DNA from: Mycobacterium sp. 852002-51961_SCH5331710
Lineage (GTDB): Bacteria > Actinomycetota > Actinomycetes > Mycobacteriales > Mycobacteriaceae
DNA length: 64,000 bases
NCBI RefSeq assembly: GCF_001665535.1
Contig: NZ_LZSQ01000069.1
Coordinates: forward strand, 120,767-184,766
Direction: 5' to 3'
Shown here: in pieces, positions 8,407-17,775 of the stretch
Position numbering within the stretch: the first letter of the stretch is position 1
Layout of the letters: the number at the start of each line of letters is the position of its first letter
Notes under the pieces: generated by a model
Databases searched by the model: none
The model's input: only the letters and a program-made list of their open reading frames with translations
Told to the model about the DNA's origin: nothing
Position numbers and translations under genes: made by a program

Positions 8407-9993
8407 GTGACGACCCTTCTGCTCAACGGGCGGGTGCACAGCCCCGCCCTGCCCGACGCCACGGCTCTCGCGGTGCGCGACGGTGTGATCGCCTGGCTGG
8501 GCAGCGACGACGTCGGCCGCAGCCAATACCCCGACGCGCAGGTCATCGACCTCGACGGCGCCTTCGTCGCACCCGCCTTCGTGGACAGCCACATTCACCT
8601 CACCGCCACCGGGCTGGCGCTCTCGGGCCTCGACCTCCGGTCGGCCCGATCCAGGCAGCACTGCCTGCAACTGCTCGACGACTACGCCCGCAGCCATCCC
8701 GACGGCCCGATCTGGGCCCACGGCTGGGACGAATCGGACTGGCCCGAACGCACCCCGCCCAGCACCGATGACGTCGACGCCGTCGTCGGTGACCGGCCCG
8801 CCTACCTCGCGCGGGTGGATGTGCACTCGGCCGTCGCCTCGACCGCACTGCGGGCACTTCGCACCGGCCTGGTCGACGCCGCCGGATACGACCCGCAGCG
8901 GCCGCTGACGGCCGACGCGCACCACGTGGTCCGTGCCGAGGCGCGCACCCGGCTGACCCCGCAGCAGCGCGACCGCGCGCGCACAGCCGCGCTGAACGCG
9001 GCGGCGGCGTCCGGTATCGCCGCCGTGCACGAGTGCGCCGGCCCGCAGATCGGCGGCCTCGACGACTGGGACGAGATCCGCGCCCTCGACCACGGCGTCG
9101 AGATCATCGGCTACTGGGGTGAGGCGGTGATGACGGCCGATCAGGCGCACGCGCTGATCGAGCGCACCGGCGCCCGGGGCCTGGCCGGCGACCTGTTCGT
9201 CGACGGAGCGCTCGGCTCGCGCACCGCCTGGCTGCACGAGCCCTACGCCGACGCCCCCGGATGTGTCGGCAACACCTACCTCGACCGCGACGCGATCGCG
9301 GCGCACCTGCAGGCCTGTACGCAAGCCGGCATCCCCGCCGGCTTCCATGTGATCGGCGACGCGGCCGTCACCGCCGTCGTCGACGCGCTCGAGACCGTCG
9401 TCGCTTCGGCCGGAGCCCCCGCCGTCGCCCGGTGCGGGCACCGGCTCGAACATCTGGAGATGGTCACCGAGGAACAGGCACACAAGCTCGGCGCCTGGGG
9501 CGTGCTCGCCAGCATGCAACCGAACTTCGACGCCCTGTGGGGCGGTGAAACCGGCATGTACGCCCAGCGTCTCGGGCGCGAGCGAGCCAGATCGTTGAAC
9601 CCGTTCGCGCTGTTAGCATCCCAAGGCGTGCCCCTCGCCTTCGGCTCGGACAGCCCCGTCACCGGAATGGACCCGTGGGCGACGGTGCGCGCGGCGACGC
9701 GGCATCAGACCCCGGGCAGTGCGCTCTCGGCGCGTGCGGCCTTCGCGGCACTGACCCGCGGTGCGTGGCGGGCCGCAGGCGTGCGGGACGGGGTGGCCGG
9801 CACCTTGGTCCCCGGCGCTCCGGCCACGTACGCGGTCTGGGAGGCCGACGAACTCGAGGTCAGTGCGCCCGCCGACGCGGTACAGAGGTGGTCGACCGAC
9901 CGGCGCTCGCGGGTGCCCGCGTTGCCACGGCTGGACGGCCCATCACCCCGCTGCCGTCAGACGGTTCACCGGGGTGTCGTCATCCATGGCTGA
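8407..9993 (+). CDS. Amidohydrolase family protein (YtcJ-like)
   Basis: 528 aa with a GTG start. The metal-binding HxH of the amidohydrolase barrel is His62-Ile-His64 in DSHIHLT; later metal/active-site blocks are [18 protein letters not shown] and [14 protein letters not shown]. It should be a cytoplasmic zinc hydrolase acting on an N-acyl or cyclic amide bond; YtcJ-type enzymes have no agreed substrate. The last eight bases overlap the lnt start, so it is probably translationally coupled to it. Confidence 0.85.
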   Translation: MTTLLLNGRVHSPALPDATALAVRDGVIAWLGSDDVGRSQYPDAQVIDLDGAFVAPAFVDSHIHLTATGLALSGLDLRSARSRQHCLQLLDDYARSHPDGPIWAHGWDESDWPERTPPSTDDVDAVVGDRPAYLARVDVHSAVASTALRALRTGLVDAAGYDPQRPLTADAHHVVRAEARTRLTPQQRDRARTAALNAAAASGIAAVHECAGPQIGGLDDWDEIRALDHGVEIIGYWGEAVMTADQAHALIERTGARGLAGDLFVDGALGSRTAWLHEPYADAPGCVGNTYLDRDAIAAHLQACTQAGIPAGFHVIGDAAVTAVVDALETVVASAGAPAVARCGHRLEHLEMVTEEQAHKLGAWGVLASMQPNFDALWGGETGMYAQRLGRERARSLNPFALLASQGVPLAFGSDSPVTGMDPWATVRAATRHQTPGSALSARAAFAALTRGAWRAAGVRDGVAGTLVPGAPATYAVWEADELEVSAPADAVQRWSTDRRSRVPALPRLDGPSPRCRQTVHRGVVIHG

Positions 9994-11626
9994 AACCGCC
10001 TCCAGGACAAGGCGCTTCGGACAGGCCCTGATCAACCGGCTGCCGCAGCTGGCCGTGGTGATCGTGGCCGGGGCGCTACTGTGCCTGAGCTTTCCGCCGT
10101 TCGGTTGGTGGTATCTGAGCTTCGTCGCGTTCGCGCTGCTGGCCTGGGTGCTGACGCGCGAGACCACCACCGTGCGAGGCGGATTCGGCTACGGCTTCCT
10201 GTTCGGCGCCGCGTTCTACCTGCCGTTGCTGCCGTGGGTCGGCGCGTTCGTCGGCCCCTTCCCGTGGATCGGTTTGGCACTCGCCGAGGCGTTCTTCCCG
10301 GCGCTGTTCGGTGCGGCCGCGGTGGCGGTTCGGAAGCTGCCGGGCTGGCCGCTGTGGTTTGCGGGGCTGTGGTCGGCGCAGGAATGGCTCAAGTCGACGG
10401 TGCCGTTCGGTGGCTTCCCTTGGGGCGTGGTCGCTTACGGCCAGACCGAGAGCCCGCTTCGGTCGATCGCCCAACTGGGGGGTGCGCCGTTGCTGTCCTT
10501 CGCCACGGTGCTCGTCGGGTTCAGCGTCGCGGCAATCGTTTTCGAGGTCGTCGAATGGTGGCGGCGCGACGCCGGACAGAACGCGGCACCGCCGGCCGTA
10601 GTGGTCCCCGGGGTGGCCATCAGCGCCGTGCTGCTCGTCACCGCGTTGACGTGGCCGCACGTCCGTCAGTCCGGGCTAGGCGCCGGCGACGAACACTCGG
10701 TCACCGTGGCCGTCGTCCAGGGCAACGTCCCGCGGCTCGGCCTGGATTTCAACGCGCAGCGGCGCGCGGTGCTCGACAATCACGTGCGCGAGACGCTGCA
10801 ACTCGCGGAAGACGTACGAGCCGGGCGCGCACCGCGGCCGATGTTCGTCGTCTGGCCGGAGAACTCGTCCGACATCGACCCGCTGGCCAACCCGGACGCC
10901 GACGAGCTGATCTCCTCGGCGGCGTCAGCCATCGACGCTCCCATCCTCGTCGGCGCCGTGGTCGAGGCGCCCGGTGCCACGCCCGACGAGCCGACCACGA
11001 CGAACTCGGTGATCGTGTGGAATCCGCGCGGCGGGCCGGGCGAGCGACACGACAAGCAGATCGTGCAGCCGTTCGGGGAGTACCTGCCGTGGCGCGGCTT
11101 CTTCCGGCACTTCTCCGACTACGCCGACCGAGCCGGGTACTTCGTGCCGGGCGACGGCACCGGGGTCGTGCATCCCGCCGGTGTGCCCGTGGGGGTGACC
11201 ACCTGCTGGGAGGTGATCTTCGACCGGGCACCGCGCGAGTCGGTGCGCAACGGGGCGCAGCTGCTGGTGGTGCCGTCGAACAACGCGACGTTCACCGAGT
11301 CCATGAGCGAACAGCAGCTGGCGTTTGCGCGGCTGCGCGCGGTCGAGCACGACCGATACGTCGTCGTCGCCGGGACAACGGGAATCAGCGCCGTCATCTC
11401 GCCGGACGGCCGTGAGCTGTCTCGCACCGCGTTCTACGAACCCGCGTACCTCGACTCCGCGGTACGGCTGAAAACGCAGCTCACAGCCGCGACGCGGTGG
11501 GGCCCGCTGGTGGAGGGCCTGCTCATCGCCCTCGGCGTAGGCGGGCTTATCGCCGCGATGCTGCACAATGAAAGCTTTGTGCGCCGTCGATTGACCGGCG
11601 GCACCAAAGATAGAGGAGCTACATGA
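9986..11626 (+). CDS. lnt: Apolipoprotein N-acyltransferase
   Basis: 546 aa from ATG 9986; longer upstream readings would invade the amidohydrolase gene. The N-terminal 190 residues hold about six membrane helices, followed by an extracytoplasmic carbon-nitrogen hydrolase domain with the complete triad: Glu292 in WPENSSD, Lys357 in [11 protein letters not shown] and Cys407 in TTCWEVIFD. It transfers the third acyl chain to the N-terminal Cys of lipoproteins, several of which are encoded in this window. In M. tuberculosis this domain is fused to the mannosyltransferase Ppm1; here the two are separate genes overlapping by four bases, the M. smegmatis arrangement. Confidence 0.95.
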   Translation: MAETASRTRRFGQALINRLPQLAVVIVAGALLCLSFPPFGWWYLSFVAFALLAWVLTRETTTVRGGFGYGFLFGAAFYLPLLPWVGAFVGPFPWIGLALAEAFFPALFGAAAVAVRKLPGWPLWFAGLWSAQEWLKSTVPFGGFPWGVVAYGQTESPLRSIAQLGGAPLLSFATVLVGFSVAAIVFEVVEWWRRDAGQNAAPPAVVVPGVAISAVLLVTALTWPHVRQSGLGAGDEHSVTVAVVQGNVPRLGLDFNAQRRAVLDNHVRETLQLAEDVRAGRAPRPMFVVWPENSSDIDPLANPDADELISSAASAIDAPILVGAVVEAPGATPDEPTTTNSVIVWNPRGGPGERHDKQIVQPFGEYLPWRGFFRHFSDYADRAGYFVPGDGTGVVHPAGVPVGVTTCWEVIFDRAPRESVRNGAQLLVVPSNNATFTESMSEQQLAFARLRAVEHDRYVVVAGTTGISAVISPDGRELSRTAFYEPAYLDSAVRLKTQLTAATRWGPLVEGLLIALGVGGLIAAMLHNESFVRRRLTGGTKDRGAT

Positions 11627-12399
11627 CGACGGGCCGGGACCCGGGGGAGCGCCCCAGCCAGCGCACGCTGGTCATCATCCCCACGTACAACGAGCGGGAG
11701 AACCTCCCGCTGATCGTCGAGCGCGTTCAGAAGGCGCAGCCCGACGTGCACATTCTGGTCGTCGACGACGGCAGCCCCGACGGCACCGGCAAGCTCGCCG
11801 ACGACCTGGCGCTCGCCGACCCGGACCGCATCCACGTCATGCACCGCACCGCCAAGGGCGGCCTCGGCGCGGCCTACCTGGCCGGGTTCGCGTGGGGGCT
11901 GGGCCGCGAGTACTCGGTGCTCGTCGAGATGGACGCCGACGGCAGCCACCCTCCCGAGCAGCTGTACCGCTTGCTCGACGCCATCGACGGCGGCGCCGAC
12001 GTGGTGATCGGTTCGCGCTACGTGGCGGGCGGAGAGGTGCGTAACTGGCCGCGCCGCCGCCTGGTGCTCTCGCGCACCGCGAACGGCTACAGCCGCATCC
12101 TGCTCGGCGTCGACATCCACGACATCACCGCCGGCTATCGCGCCTACCGCCGTGAGGTGCTCGAGAAGATCGACCTGAGCGCGGTCGAATCGAAGGGCTA
12201 CTGCTTCCAGATCGACCTGACCTGGCGTTCGATCAACAACGGGTTCGTCGTCGTCGAGGTGCCGATCACGTTCACCGAACGCGAGTTCGGTCAGTCCAAG
12301 ATGAGCGGCTCCAACATCCGCGAGGCCCTGTTCAAGGTCGCGGGGTGGGGACTGCGGGGTCGCATCGACCGCGCGCGGGGGGCCCGCGTCACGCCGTGA
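11623..12399 (+). CDS. ppm1: Polyprenol monophosphomannose synthase
   Basis: 258 aa GT2-family glycosyltransferase. [11 protein letters not shown] and [11 protein letters not shown] carry the nucleotide- and metal-binding aspartates. It moves mannose from GDP-mannose to polyprenyl phosphate, giving the donor for PIM/LM/LAM mannosylation and protein O-mannosylation. No membrane segment is present in this protein; the membrane anchor is supplied in trans by Lnt in this arrangement. Its ATG overlaps the lnt stop (ATGA) and has GATAGAGGAG just upstream. It ends immediately before the convergent rbpA gene. Confidence 0.94.
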   Translation: MTTGRDPGERPSQRTLVIIPTYNERENLPLIVERVQKAQPDVHILVVDDGSPDGTGKLADDLALADPDRIHVMHRTAKGGLGAAYLAGFAWGLGREYSVLVEMDADGSHPPEQLYRLLDAIDGGADVVIGSRYVAGGEVRNWPRRRLVLSRTANGYSRILLGVDIHDITAGYRAYRREVLEKIDLSAVESKGYCFQIDLTWRSINNGFVVVEVPITFTEREFGQSKMSGSNIREALFKVAGWGLRGRIDRARGARVTP

Positions 12400-12735
12400 T
12401 CAGCCGCGGCGGCGGGCCTTGATGATGTCGAGGCGCTCCTTGAGCAGCTCCTCGAGCTCCTCGATCGAGCGGCGCTCGAGCAGCATGTCCCAGTGCGTCC
12501 GCGGCGGCTTGGTCTTCTTGGGCTCCGGCGCGTCACCCTCGATCAGGGTGCCTTCCATGCCGTTGCGGCACAGCCAGGTGTGGGGGATCTCGGCGTCGTC
12601 GGCGAACGGGACGTCGAACTCCTCACCGTTGTCGGTGCGGTACCGCGCGACCTGACGCGGCGCCAAGTCGTGGTTGCGGTCGGTCTCGTAGCTCACGGCT
12701 CCGAGGCGACTTCCCCTCAAAACACGATCAGCCAT
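12400..12735 (-). CDS. rbpA: RNA polymerase-binding protein RbpA
   Basis: 111 aa from ATG 12735 (a TTG at 12741 is in frame, but the GAGGAG site is spaced for the ATG). The sequence begins MADRVLRGSRLGAVSYETDR as in all mycobacterial RbpA, has the central RbpA core domain (HTWLCRNGMEGTL), a basic linker (PKKTKPPRTHWDML) and the C-terminal sigma-interaction helix. RbpA binds RNA polymerase and group I/II sigma factors, stabilises the open complex and influences rifampicin response. It is convergent with ppm1, with no gap. Confidence 0.97.
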   Translation of the reverse strand: MADRVLRGSRLGAVSYETDRNHDLAPRQVARYRTDNGEEFDVPFADDAEIPHTWLCRNGMEGTLIEGDAPEPKKTKPPRTHWDMLLERRSIEELEELLKERLDIIKARRRG

Positions 12736-12778
12736 CGTCAAACAACTCCTCGATCAGCGCGTAATTGTCCGGATCATC

Positions 12779-12804
12779 AACGCAGCAATACGCTGTGAAG
12801 TTCC
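12779..12804 (-). promoter_or_regulatory. Candidate ECF-sigma promoter of rbpA
   Basis: Read on the minus strand: GGAAC (12804-12800), an 18-nt spacer, then GTT (12781-12779), 44 bases before the rbpA ATG. GGAAC-N17-19-GTT is the SigE/SigH (and Streptomyces SigR) type of promoter, and rbpA is a known SigR target in Streptomyces. The match is seen directly; the sigma factor is inferred. Confidence 0.5.
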
Positions 12805-12861
12805 CGACTCGACCCTCCATGATACCGGGGAACGGGTGGCGCTCGGTTTACAGTCACGTCC

Positions 12862-13191
12862 GTGGCACGTCGGTTACGTCCCCAGTCCTGCCGCTGGTGC
12901 GGTCGCGAGGTCGGCGACGCCGGTCTGGGCCGGCGACGCCAGTACTGCAGGCAGTCCTGCCGCCAGCGCGCGTATGAACAGAGAAGCCTGATCAAGGGCA
13001 CCTCGCTGGCCCCCGACGCGGTGGTCCTGTCCCCGGAGGAGGCCGCCGAACTCTCCGACCGCGTCTACCAGGTCCGATGCGCAGCCGAAGACGTCGCCCT
13101 GGCCGTCGAGGAGGGGGCGGACACCGGTGAACTGCGCGAGCTGTGCGATGCCCTGATGCAGGCGGCCAAGGCCGCCGACGGGTGGCGATGA
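12862..13191 (+). CDS. Small Cys-rich conserved hypothetical protein
   Basis: 109 aa with a GTG start. Residues 10-36 hold CRWCGREV and YCRQSCRQRAYEQR, a CxxC...CxxxC arrangement that looks like a small zinc-binding domain embedded in basic residues, followed by an acidic helical C-terminal half (ELSDRVYQVRCAAEDVALAVEEG). The basic Cys-containing head suggests nucleic-acid contact, but this is only a guess. It is divergent from rbpA with about 125 bases between starts. Family not identified. Confidence 0.7.
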   Translation: MARRLRPQSCRWCGREVGDAGLGRRRQYCRQSCRQRAYEQRSLIKGTSLAPDAVVLSPEEAAELSDRVYQVRCAAEDVALAVEEGADTGELRELCDALMQAAKAADGWR

Positions 13192-13289
13192 CGGCGAATA
13201 TCTCTCGGTAAATCGCTGCGCGGTTGAACCACCACGGGGGTTGGCTCGTCGTCCAGAACGACCAGCAATTTCCCCCGATTGGACCCACC

Positions 13290-13991
13290 ATGACCGTGCT
13301 CATGAAGCGATTGACCCCCACACTGTTCGTCGCGATCGGCGCGATGCTCGCGCTCGCCACCCTGTCCGCCTGCTCCGGCGGGTCGACCCCGACGGCGGAC
13401 GCTCCGTCCCCGCCCGCGTCCGCTCGGCCGTTTCCTCAGTCGGCGCGCTTCGTCGCCGACATGAAGTCGCCCGACGGTAAGCCCATGACGATCGGCATCT
13501 CCGTCGACGGCGGCCAGGTCGTCGCCTACGCCTGCAACGGCACCGACGACGAAGCGTGGTTCTTCGGCAAGCAGACCGACGGCACGATAGACCTCGAGTC
13601 GAAGTACCGCGACGCCCTGAACGCGCGGTTCGACGGCACCGACGTCGACGGTGACGTCACGATGAACGGGGTGACCTACGCGTTCACCGCCGCGCCGGTG
13701 TCCGGGGAGGCCGGTATCTACACCGCCGACCTGAACGGCGTTCGTGCCACCTGGGTGGTCCGCGAAGACGGTTCGGCCGTCGGCGTGCAGCTCAACGGAA
13801 TCAGCGGAACGCTCGACCAGGCCGACATCATTCAGCTCAATGACGCCCAGTTCCGCGCCGAGGTCCGCAACAAGCGACAGCTCCAGCAGGCCCAGCAGAT
13901 CACCCGCCTGTCGAACGGGGCGATGCGATCGACGATCAACGGCGGTGACGTCACGCCGACGCCGGTGACCGGTTCGTTCCGCTTGCACTGA
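13290..13991 (+). CDS. Putative secreted lipoprotein
   Basis: 233 aa from ATG 13290 (ATG 13302 also possible). Signal peptide MTVLMKRLTPTLFVAIGAML followed by lipobox LSAC, so the protein should be lipid-anchored outside the membrane; a Pro/Ala-rich linker precedes a folded domain starting near FVADMKSPDGKPMTIGISVD. Mature residues include one Cys-containing block (AYACNGTDDEAWFFG). I do not recognise a functional family. It lies before the sulfonate operon, but a 10-bp-stem hairpin separates them, so co-transcription is doubtful. Confidence 0.75.
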   Translation: MTVLMKRLTPTLFVAIGAMLALATLSACSGGSTPTADAPSPPASARPFPQSARFVADMKSPDGKPMTIGISVDGGQVVAYACNGTDDEAWFFGKQTDGTIDLESKYRDALNARFDGTDVDGDVTMNGVTYAFTAAPVSGEAGIYTADLNGVRATWVVREDGSAVGVQLNGISGTLDQADIIQLNDAQFRAEVRNKRQLQQAQQITRLSNGAMRSTINGGDVTPTPVTGSFRLH

Positions 13992-13994
13992 CAA

Positions 13995-14007
13995 GCCGAT
14001 GACCGGC
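13995..14007. promoter_or_regulatory. Off-island copy of the CCG-NYCAT-CGG core
   Basis: GCCG-atgac-CGGC. On the minus strand the core reads CCGGTCATCGG, identical to sites found in the steroid island, but here it lies between the lipoprotein and the sulfonate operon. It may be chance or show that the element is not steroid-specific. Confidence 0.3.
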
Positions 14008-14053
14008 GGGGGCGGTCTTTCCTTCACCCAGAATCAAAACCTTCCGCCCCCGC
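14006..14053. terminator. Long-stem hairpin between lipoprotein gene and ssuC
   Basis: GCGGGGGCGG (14006-14015) pairs perfectly with CCGCCCCCGC (14044-14053), a 10-bp GC-only stem around a 28-nt loop. It starts 15 bases after the lipoprotein stop and ends 26 bases before the ssuC GTG. It could be the terminator of the upstream gene or a structured leader of the sulfonate operon; no T tract follows. Confidence 0.45.
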
Positions 14054-14079
14054 GGAGCCGTGCGTAGCGTCAAATCACC

Positions 14080-14901
14080 GTGACCGCCCCCGTCGACCTC
14101 GCTGCACCCAACGCGCCCATAACCGCCGGGCCTGCCGCGAATCAGGCTCGGCGGCAACGCAAGTGGGCCGCCGTTCGGTTGGCGTCTCCGGTGCTGTTGC
14201 TTCTGCTGTGGCAGCTGCTCAGCGCTGTCGGCTTGATCCCGCAGGACGTGTTGCCGGCGCCGTCGCTGATCCTCGAGGCCGGGGTGGAGCTGATCCGCAA
14301 CGGCCAACTCGCCGACGCGCTGCACGTTTCCGGCATCCGGGTGGCCGAGGGCCTGGTGCTCGGCGGGTTGCTCGGCGTCGCGCTCGGCACGGCCGTCGGG
14401 TTGTCGCGGTGGGTCGAGGCCGGCATCGATCCACCCATGCAGATGATCAGGGCGCTTCCGCACCTCGGCCTGATTCCGCTGTTCATCCTGTGGTTCGGCA
14501 TAGGCGAACTGCCCAAGGTGCTGCTGGTGGCGTTGGGTGTGAGCTTTCCGCTCTACCTGAACACGTTCTCGGCCATCCGCCAGGTGGATTCGAAACTGTT
14601 CGAAACCGCTCAGGTGCTGGGATTCTCGTTCTGGCAACGGTTCTGGCGCATCATCGTGCCCAGCGCGGCGCCGCAGGTGCTCGTCGGTTTCCGGCAGTCG
14701 CTGGCGATCGCGTGGCTGACGCTGATCGTCGCCGAACAGATCAACGCCGACAGCGGGATCGGCTTTCTGATCAACAACGCCCGCGACTTCCTGCGGATCG
14801 ACATCATCATCTTCGGCCTGATCGTGTACGCGCTGCTCGGCATCGGCACCGACGCGATCGTCCGCATTCTCGAACGACGCGCATTGAGGTACCGCTCATG
14901 A
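14080..14901 (+). CDS. ssuC: Aliphatic sulfonate ABC transporter permease
   Basis: 273 aa, GTG start, about six membrane helices. The BPD-transporter loop that contacts the ATPase is visible as the EAA-like segment FETAQVLGFSFWQRFWRIIVPSAAPQ. Closely resembles SsuC/TauC permeases. It begins an ssuC-ssuB-ssuA-ssuD operon; its stop overlaps the ssuB ATG (ATGA). The role is import of alkanesulfonates as a sulfur source, expected to be induced under sulfate limitation. Confidence 0.9.
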   Translation: MTAPVDLAAPNAPITAGPAANQARRQRKWAAVRLASPVLLLLLWQLLSAVGLIPQDVLPAPSLILEAGVELIRNGQLADALHVSGIRVAEGLVLGGLLGVALGTAVGLSRWVEAGIDPPMQMIRALPHLGLIPLFILWFGIGELPKVLLVALGVSFPLYLNTFSAIRQVDSKLFETAQVLGFSFWQRFWRIIVPSAAPQVLVGFRQSLAIAWLTLIVAEQINADSGIGFLINNARDFLRIDIIIFGLIVYALLGIGTDAIVRILERRALRYRS

Positions 14902-15620
14902 CACTCGCCACGGCACGGGAAGTGCGCACCGCCGCCGAATTACGCCACGTCGACAAGTGGTACGGCGACCACCATGCGCTCGTTGACGTGTCGCTGACGG
15001 TCGGTCGCGGCGAAATCGTCGCGCTGATCGGCCGCAGCGGATCCGGTAAGTCGACCGTGCTGCGGGTGCTCGCCGGCCTGTCGCCCGAACACACCGGAGA
15101 GCGAATCGTGTCGGGCGCGCCGGCGCTGGCCTTCCAGGAGCCGCGGCTGTTCCCGTGGCGCGACGTGCGCACCAACGTGGCGTACGGGCTCACCCGCAGC
15201 GGGCTGCGTAAGGACCGGGCACGCGCCCGCGCCGAGCAGGCGCTGGCCGATGTCGGGCTCGCCGAGCGCGCCGACGCGTGGCCGCTGACGCTGTCCGGCG
15301 GTCAGGCGCAACGGGTTTCGCTCGCTCGCGCATTGGTCGCCGAACCGGAGCTCCTGCTGCTCGACGAGCCGTTCGGTGCGTTGGACGCGTTGACCCGGCT
15401 GAGCATGCGCGAGCTTTTACTCGACCTCTGGCGTGAGCACGGGTTCGGCGTCCTGCTCGTCACGCACGACGTGGACGAGGCCGTCGCTCTGGCCGACCGG
15501 GTTCTGGTGCTCGACGACGGCCGTGTCATCCACACGCTGGAGATCGCCGACCCGCGCGCCTCGATCGGCGCGGACGCCTACCGCGCCGAACTGCTCGAAC
15601 AGCTCGGTGTGCAGAGCTGA
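14898..15620 (+). CDS. ssuB: Aliphatic sulfonate ABC transporter ATP-binding protein
   Basis: 240 aa from ATG 14898. Walker A GRSGSGKST, signature LSGGQAQR, Walker B LLLLDEPFGALD and switch His in VTHDVDEA are all intact. Cytoplasmic ATPase that drives the SsuC permease. Start chosen because the ATG overlaps the ssuC stop; the open frame upstream merely shadows ssuC. Followed after 27 bases by ssuA. Confidence 0.92.
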   Translation: MTLATAREVRTAAELRHVDKWYGDHHALVDVSLTVGRGEIVALIGRSGSGKSTVLRVLAGLSPEHTGERIVSGAPALAFQEPRLFPWRDVRTNVAYGLTRSGLRKDRARARAEQALADVGLAERADAWPLTLSGGQAQRVSLARALVAEPELLLLDEPFGALDALTRLSMRELLLDLWREHGFGVLLVTHDVDEAVALADRVLVLDDGRVIHTLEIADPRASIGADAYRAELLEQLGVQS

Positions 15621-15647
15621 AACCCATTGCTACCGAGGGGAATTTTC

Positions 15648-16661
15648 ATGCCCAGAGTCGTCGTCGTTCTCACGCTGATCGGCCTCCTGCTGACCGGCTG
15701 CGTGTCGCGCCAGGACAGTGCGGGTGCGCAAGAGGCGCCGGCCACCGTGCCGCTGTCCGACCTCGCCGGGGTGACGCTCAACGTCGGCGACCAGAAGGGT
15801 GGCACCGAGGCCCTGCTGAGGGCGTCGGGTGCGCTCGACGATCTGCCTTACGAGATCAACTTCTCGACGTTCACCTCCGGCCCACCCCAGATCGAGGCCG
15901 CCACCGCGGGCAAGATCGACTTCGCGATCACCGGTAACACGCCACCGATCTTCGGCGCCGCGTCCAACGCGAAGGTCAAGGTGGTATCGGCCTACGACGG
16001 CGGCGGATACGGAGATCAGCTCCTGGTGCACGCCGACGCGCCCATTCAGCGCGTCGAGGATCTGCGCGGCAAGAGCATCGCGGTCGCCAAAGGCAGCTCG
16101 GCGCACGGGCATACGCTGGTCCAGCTCGACCGCACGGGGCTGAACGTGTCCGACGTGAAGCTGGTGTTCCTGCAACCCGCCGATGCGCTGTCGGCCTTCA
16201 CCCAGCGCCGCGTCGACGTGTGGGCCATCTGGGATCCCTACACCGCGCAGGCCGAGACCGATCTCTCGGTGCGCAGCATCGCCACCGCGACCGGCATCAC
16301 CAACGGCGCCGGCTTCGGTGTCGCCTCCGACGCCGCGTTGGCCGACCCGAAACGCAACACCGCGTTGAGTGATCTGCTGCAGCGCTACGCCAAGGCCGTG
16401 CGGTGGGCCAACGACAACCGCGAACAGTGGGCCCAACGCTACGGCGAGGAAGTGGGCCTCGCCCCCGCGGTCGCCTCCCTGGCGCAGGGTCGCAGCCTGC
16501 GGTTGCCGACCGATCTGTCGGGCAAGTTGATCGCCTCGGAGCAGGAGATGGCCGACCTGTTCGCCGAGTCCCAACAGATCGCGGCCGCACCGGATTTCGA
16601 ACGCTGGGTCGACCGTCGCTACACCGACGTGCTCGAACCCCTCTACCTGGATCGTGATTAG
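15648..16661 (+). CDS. ssuA: Aliphatic sulfonate-binding lipoprotein
   Basis: 337 aa from ATG 15648, which has GAGGGGAAT eight bases upstream; a TTG at 15627 is less likely. Signal peptide PRVVVVLTLIGLLLTGC ends in a lipobox, so it is a membrane-anchored binding protein. The mature part has the SsuA/NMT1 pattern, e.g. VGDQKGGTEALLRASG and AITGNTPPIFGAASNA. It captures sulfonates for SsuBC. The ssuD ATG follows seven bases after the stop. Confidence 0.9.
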   Translation: MPRVVVVLTLIGLLLTGCVSRQDSAGAQEAPATVPLSDLAGVTLNVGDQKGGTEALLRASGALDDLPYEINFSTFTSGPPQIEAATAGKIDFAITGNTPPIFGAASNAKVKVVSAYDGGGYGDQLLVHADAPIQRVEDLRGKSIAVAKGSSAHGHTLVQLDRTGLNVSDVKLVFLQPADALSAFTQRRVDVWAIWDPYTAQAETDLSVRSIATATGITNGAGFGVASDAALADPKRNTALSDLLQRYAKAVRWANDNREQWAQRYGEEVGLAPAVASLAQGRSLRLPTDLSGKLIASEQEMADLFAESQQIAAAPDFERWVDRRYTDVLEPLYLDRD

Positions 16662-16668
16662 GAGCGAC

Positions 16669-17762
16669 ATGCCCTCGGCGAAGTTCTTCTGGTTTCTGCC
16701 CACCGCCGGAGACGGCCGATCCATCGTCGGTTCGTCGCATGCGTCGTCGCAGAAGACGGTGCCCGCCAGTTACCGTCCACCGACGCGGCGCTACCTCGCC
16801 GAGGTGGCCCGCGCCGCCGACCGCCTGGGCTACGAGGGGGTGCTGACGCCGACCGGAACCTGGTGCGAGGACGCGTGGTTGACCGCATCCGCCCTGCTCG
16901 CGGAGACCGAGCGGTTGAAGTTCCTCGTCGCGTTCCGGCCGGGTCTGACGCCGCCCACACTGGCCGCGCAGCAGGCCGCCACGCTGCAGCGGTTCTCGGA
17001 CGGCCGCGTGCTGCTCAACATCGTCAGCGGCGGCGACGACGTCGAACAGCGCCGGTTCGGCGACTGGCTCGACCACGACCAGCGCTACGCGCGGACGGGG
17101 GAGTTCCTCCACATCGTGAACTCCGTCTGGCGCCAGGAATCGCTGGACTTCGAGGGCGACCACTACAAGGTTGCCGACGCGCGGGTGTCGGCGCCGCCGG
17201 ATCCGTTGCCGCAGATCTACTTCGGCGGGTCGTCGCCCGCGGCGCTGCCGATCGCCGCGCGGTACGTCGACGTGTACCTGACGTGGGGCGAACCCCCGCA
17301 GGACGCGGCGGCCAAGATAGCCGCGTCCGTGAGCTCGCCGAAAAGCAGGGCCGCGCCGTGCGGTTCGGGATCCGGTTGCACACCATCAGCCGGGACACCT
17401 CGGAGGCCGCGTGGGGGGTCGCGAACGAGATGATCGCGGAATTGAGCCCGGAGCAGATCGCCAACGCCACTGCACTGCACTCGAAGTCGCAGTCCGAAGG
17501 CCAGCGCCGGATGACCGCTCTGCACGGCGGCCGGACGGATCGACTCGAGATCTACCCGAATCTATGGGCCGGTGTCGGGCTGGTGCGCGGTGGCGCGGGC
17601 ACCGCGCTGGTCGGCAGCCACGAAGAAGTCGCCAACCTGATCTACGAGTACTACTCGCTCGGGTTCGACGAGTTCATCCTGTCGGGCTACCCGCACCTGG
17701 AAGAGGCGTACTGGTTCGCCGAAGGCGTGCTGCCGCTGCTCAAACGCAAAGGCGTCGCCTGA
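16669..17762 (+). pseudogene. ssuD: Alkanesulfonate monooxygenase SsuD, interrupted by a frameshift
   Basis: FMNH2-dependent luciferase-like enzyme that releases sulfite from alkanesulfonates. ATG 16669 has AGGAGCGAC directly upstream. The N-terminal two-thirds reads in one frame up to QDAAAKI near 17319; the rest (beginning [20 protein letters not shown]) reads in a different frame from 17322 to the stop at 17762. Joined, about 364 residues align end to end with SsuD, including the conserved [18 protein letters not shown] near the C-terminus. Loss of one base within AAGATAGCCGCG explains the break. Read literally, the first frame runs on to a stop at 17433 and would give a truncated protein without the C-terminal barrel strands. 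No flavin reductase SsuE gene is adjacent. Real mutation or sequencing error cannot be told apart here. Confidence 0.85.
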
Positions 17763-17775
17763 TTCGTGGCTATGG

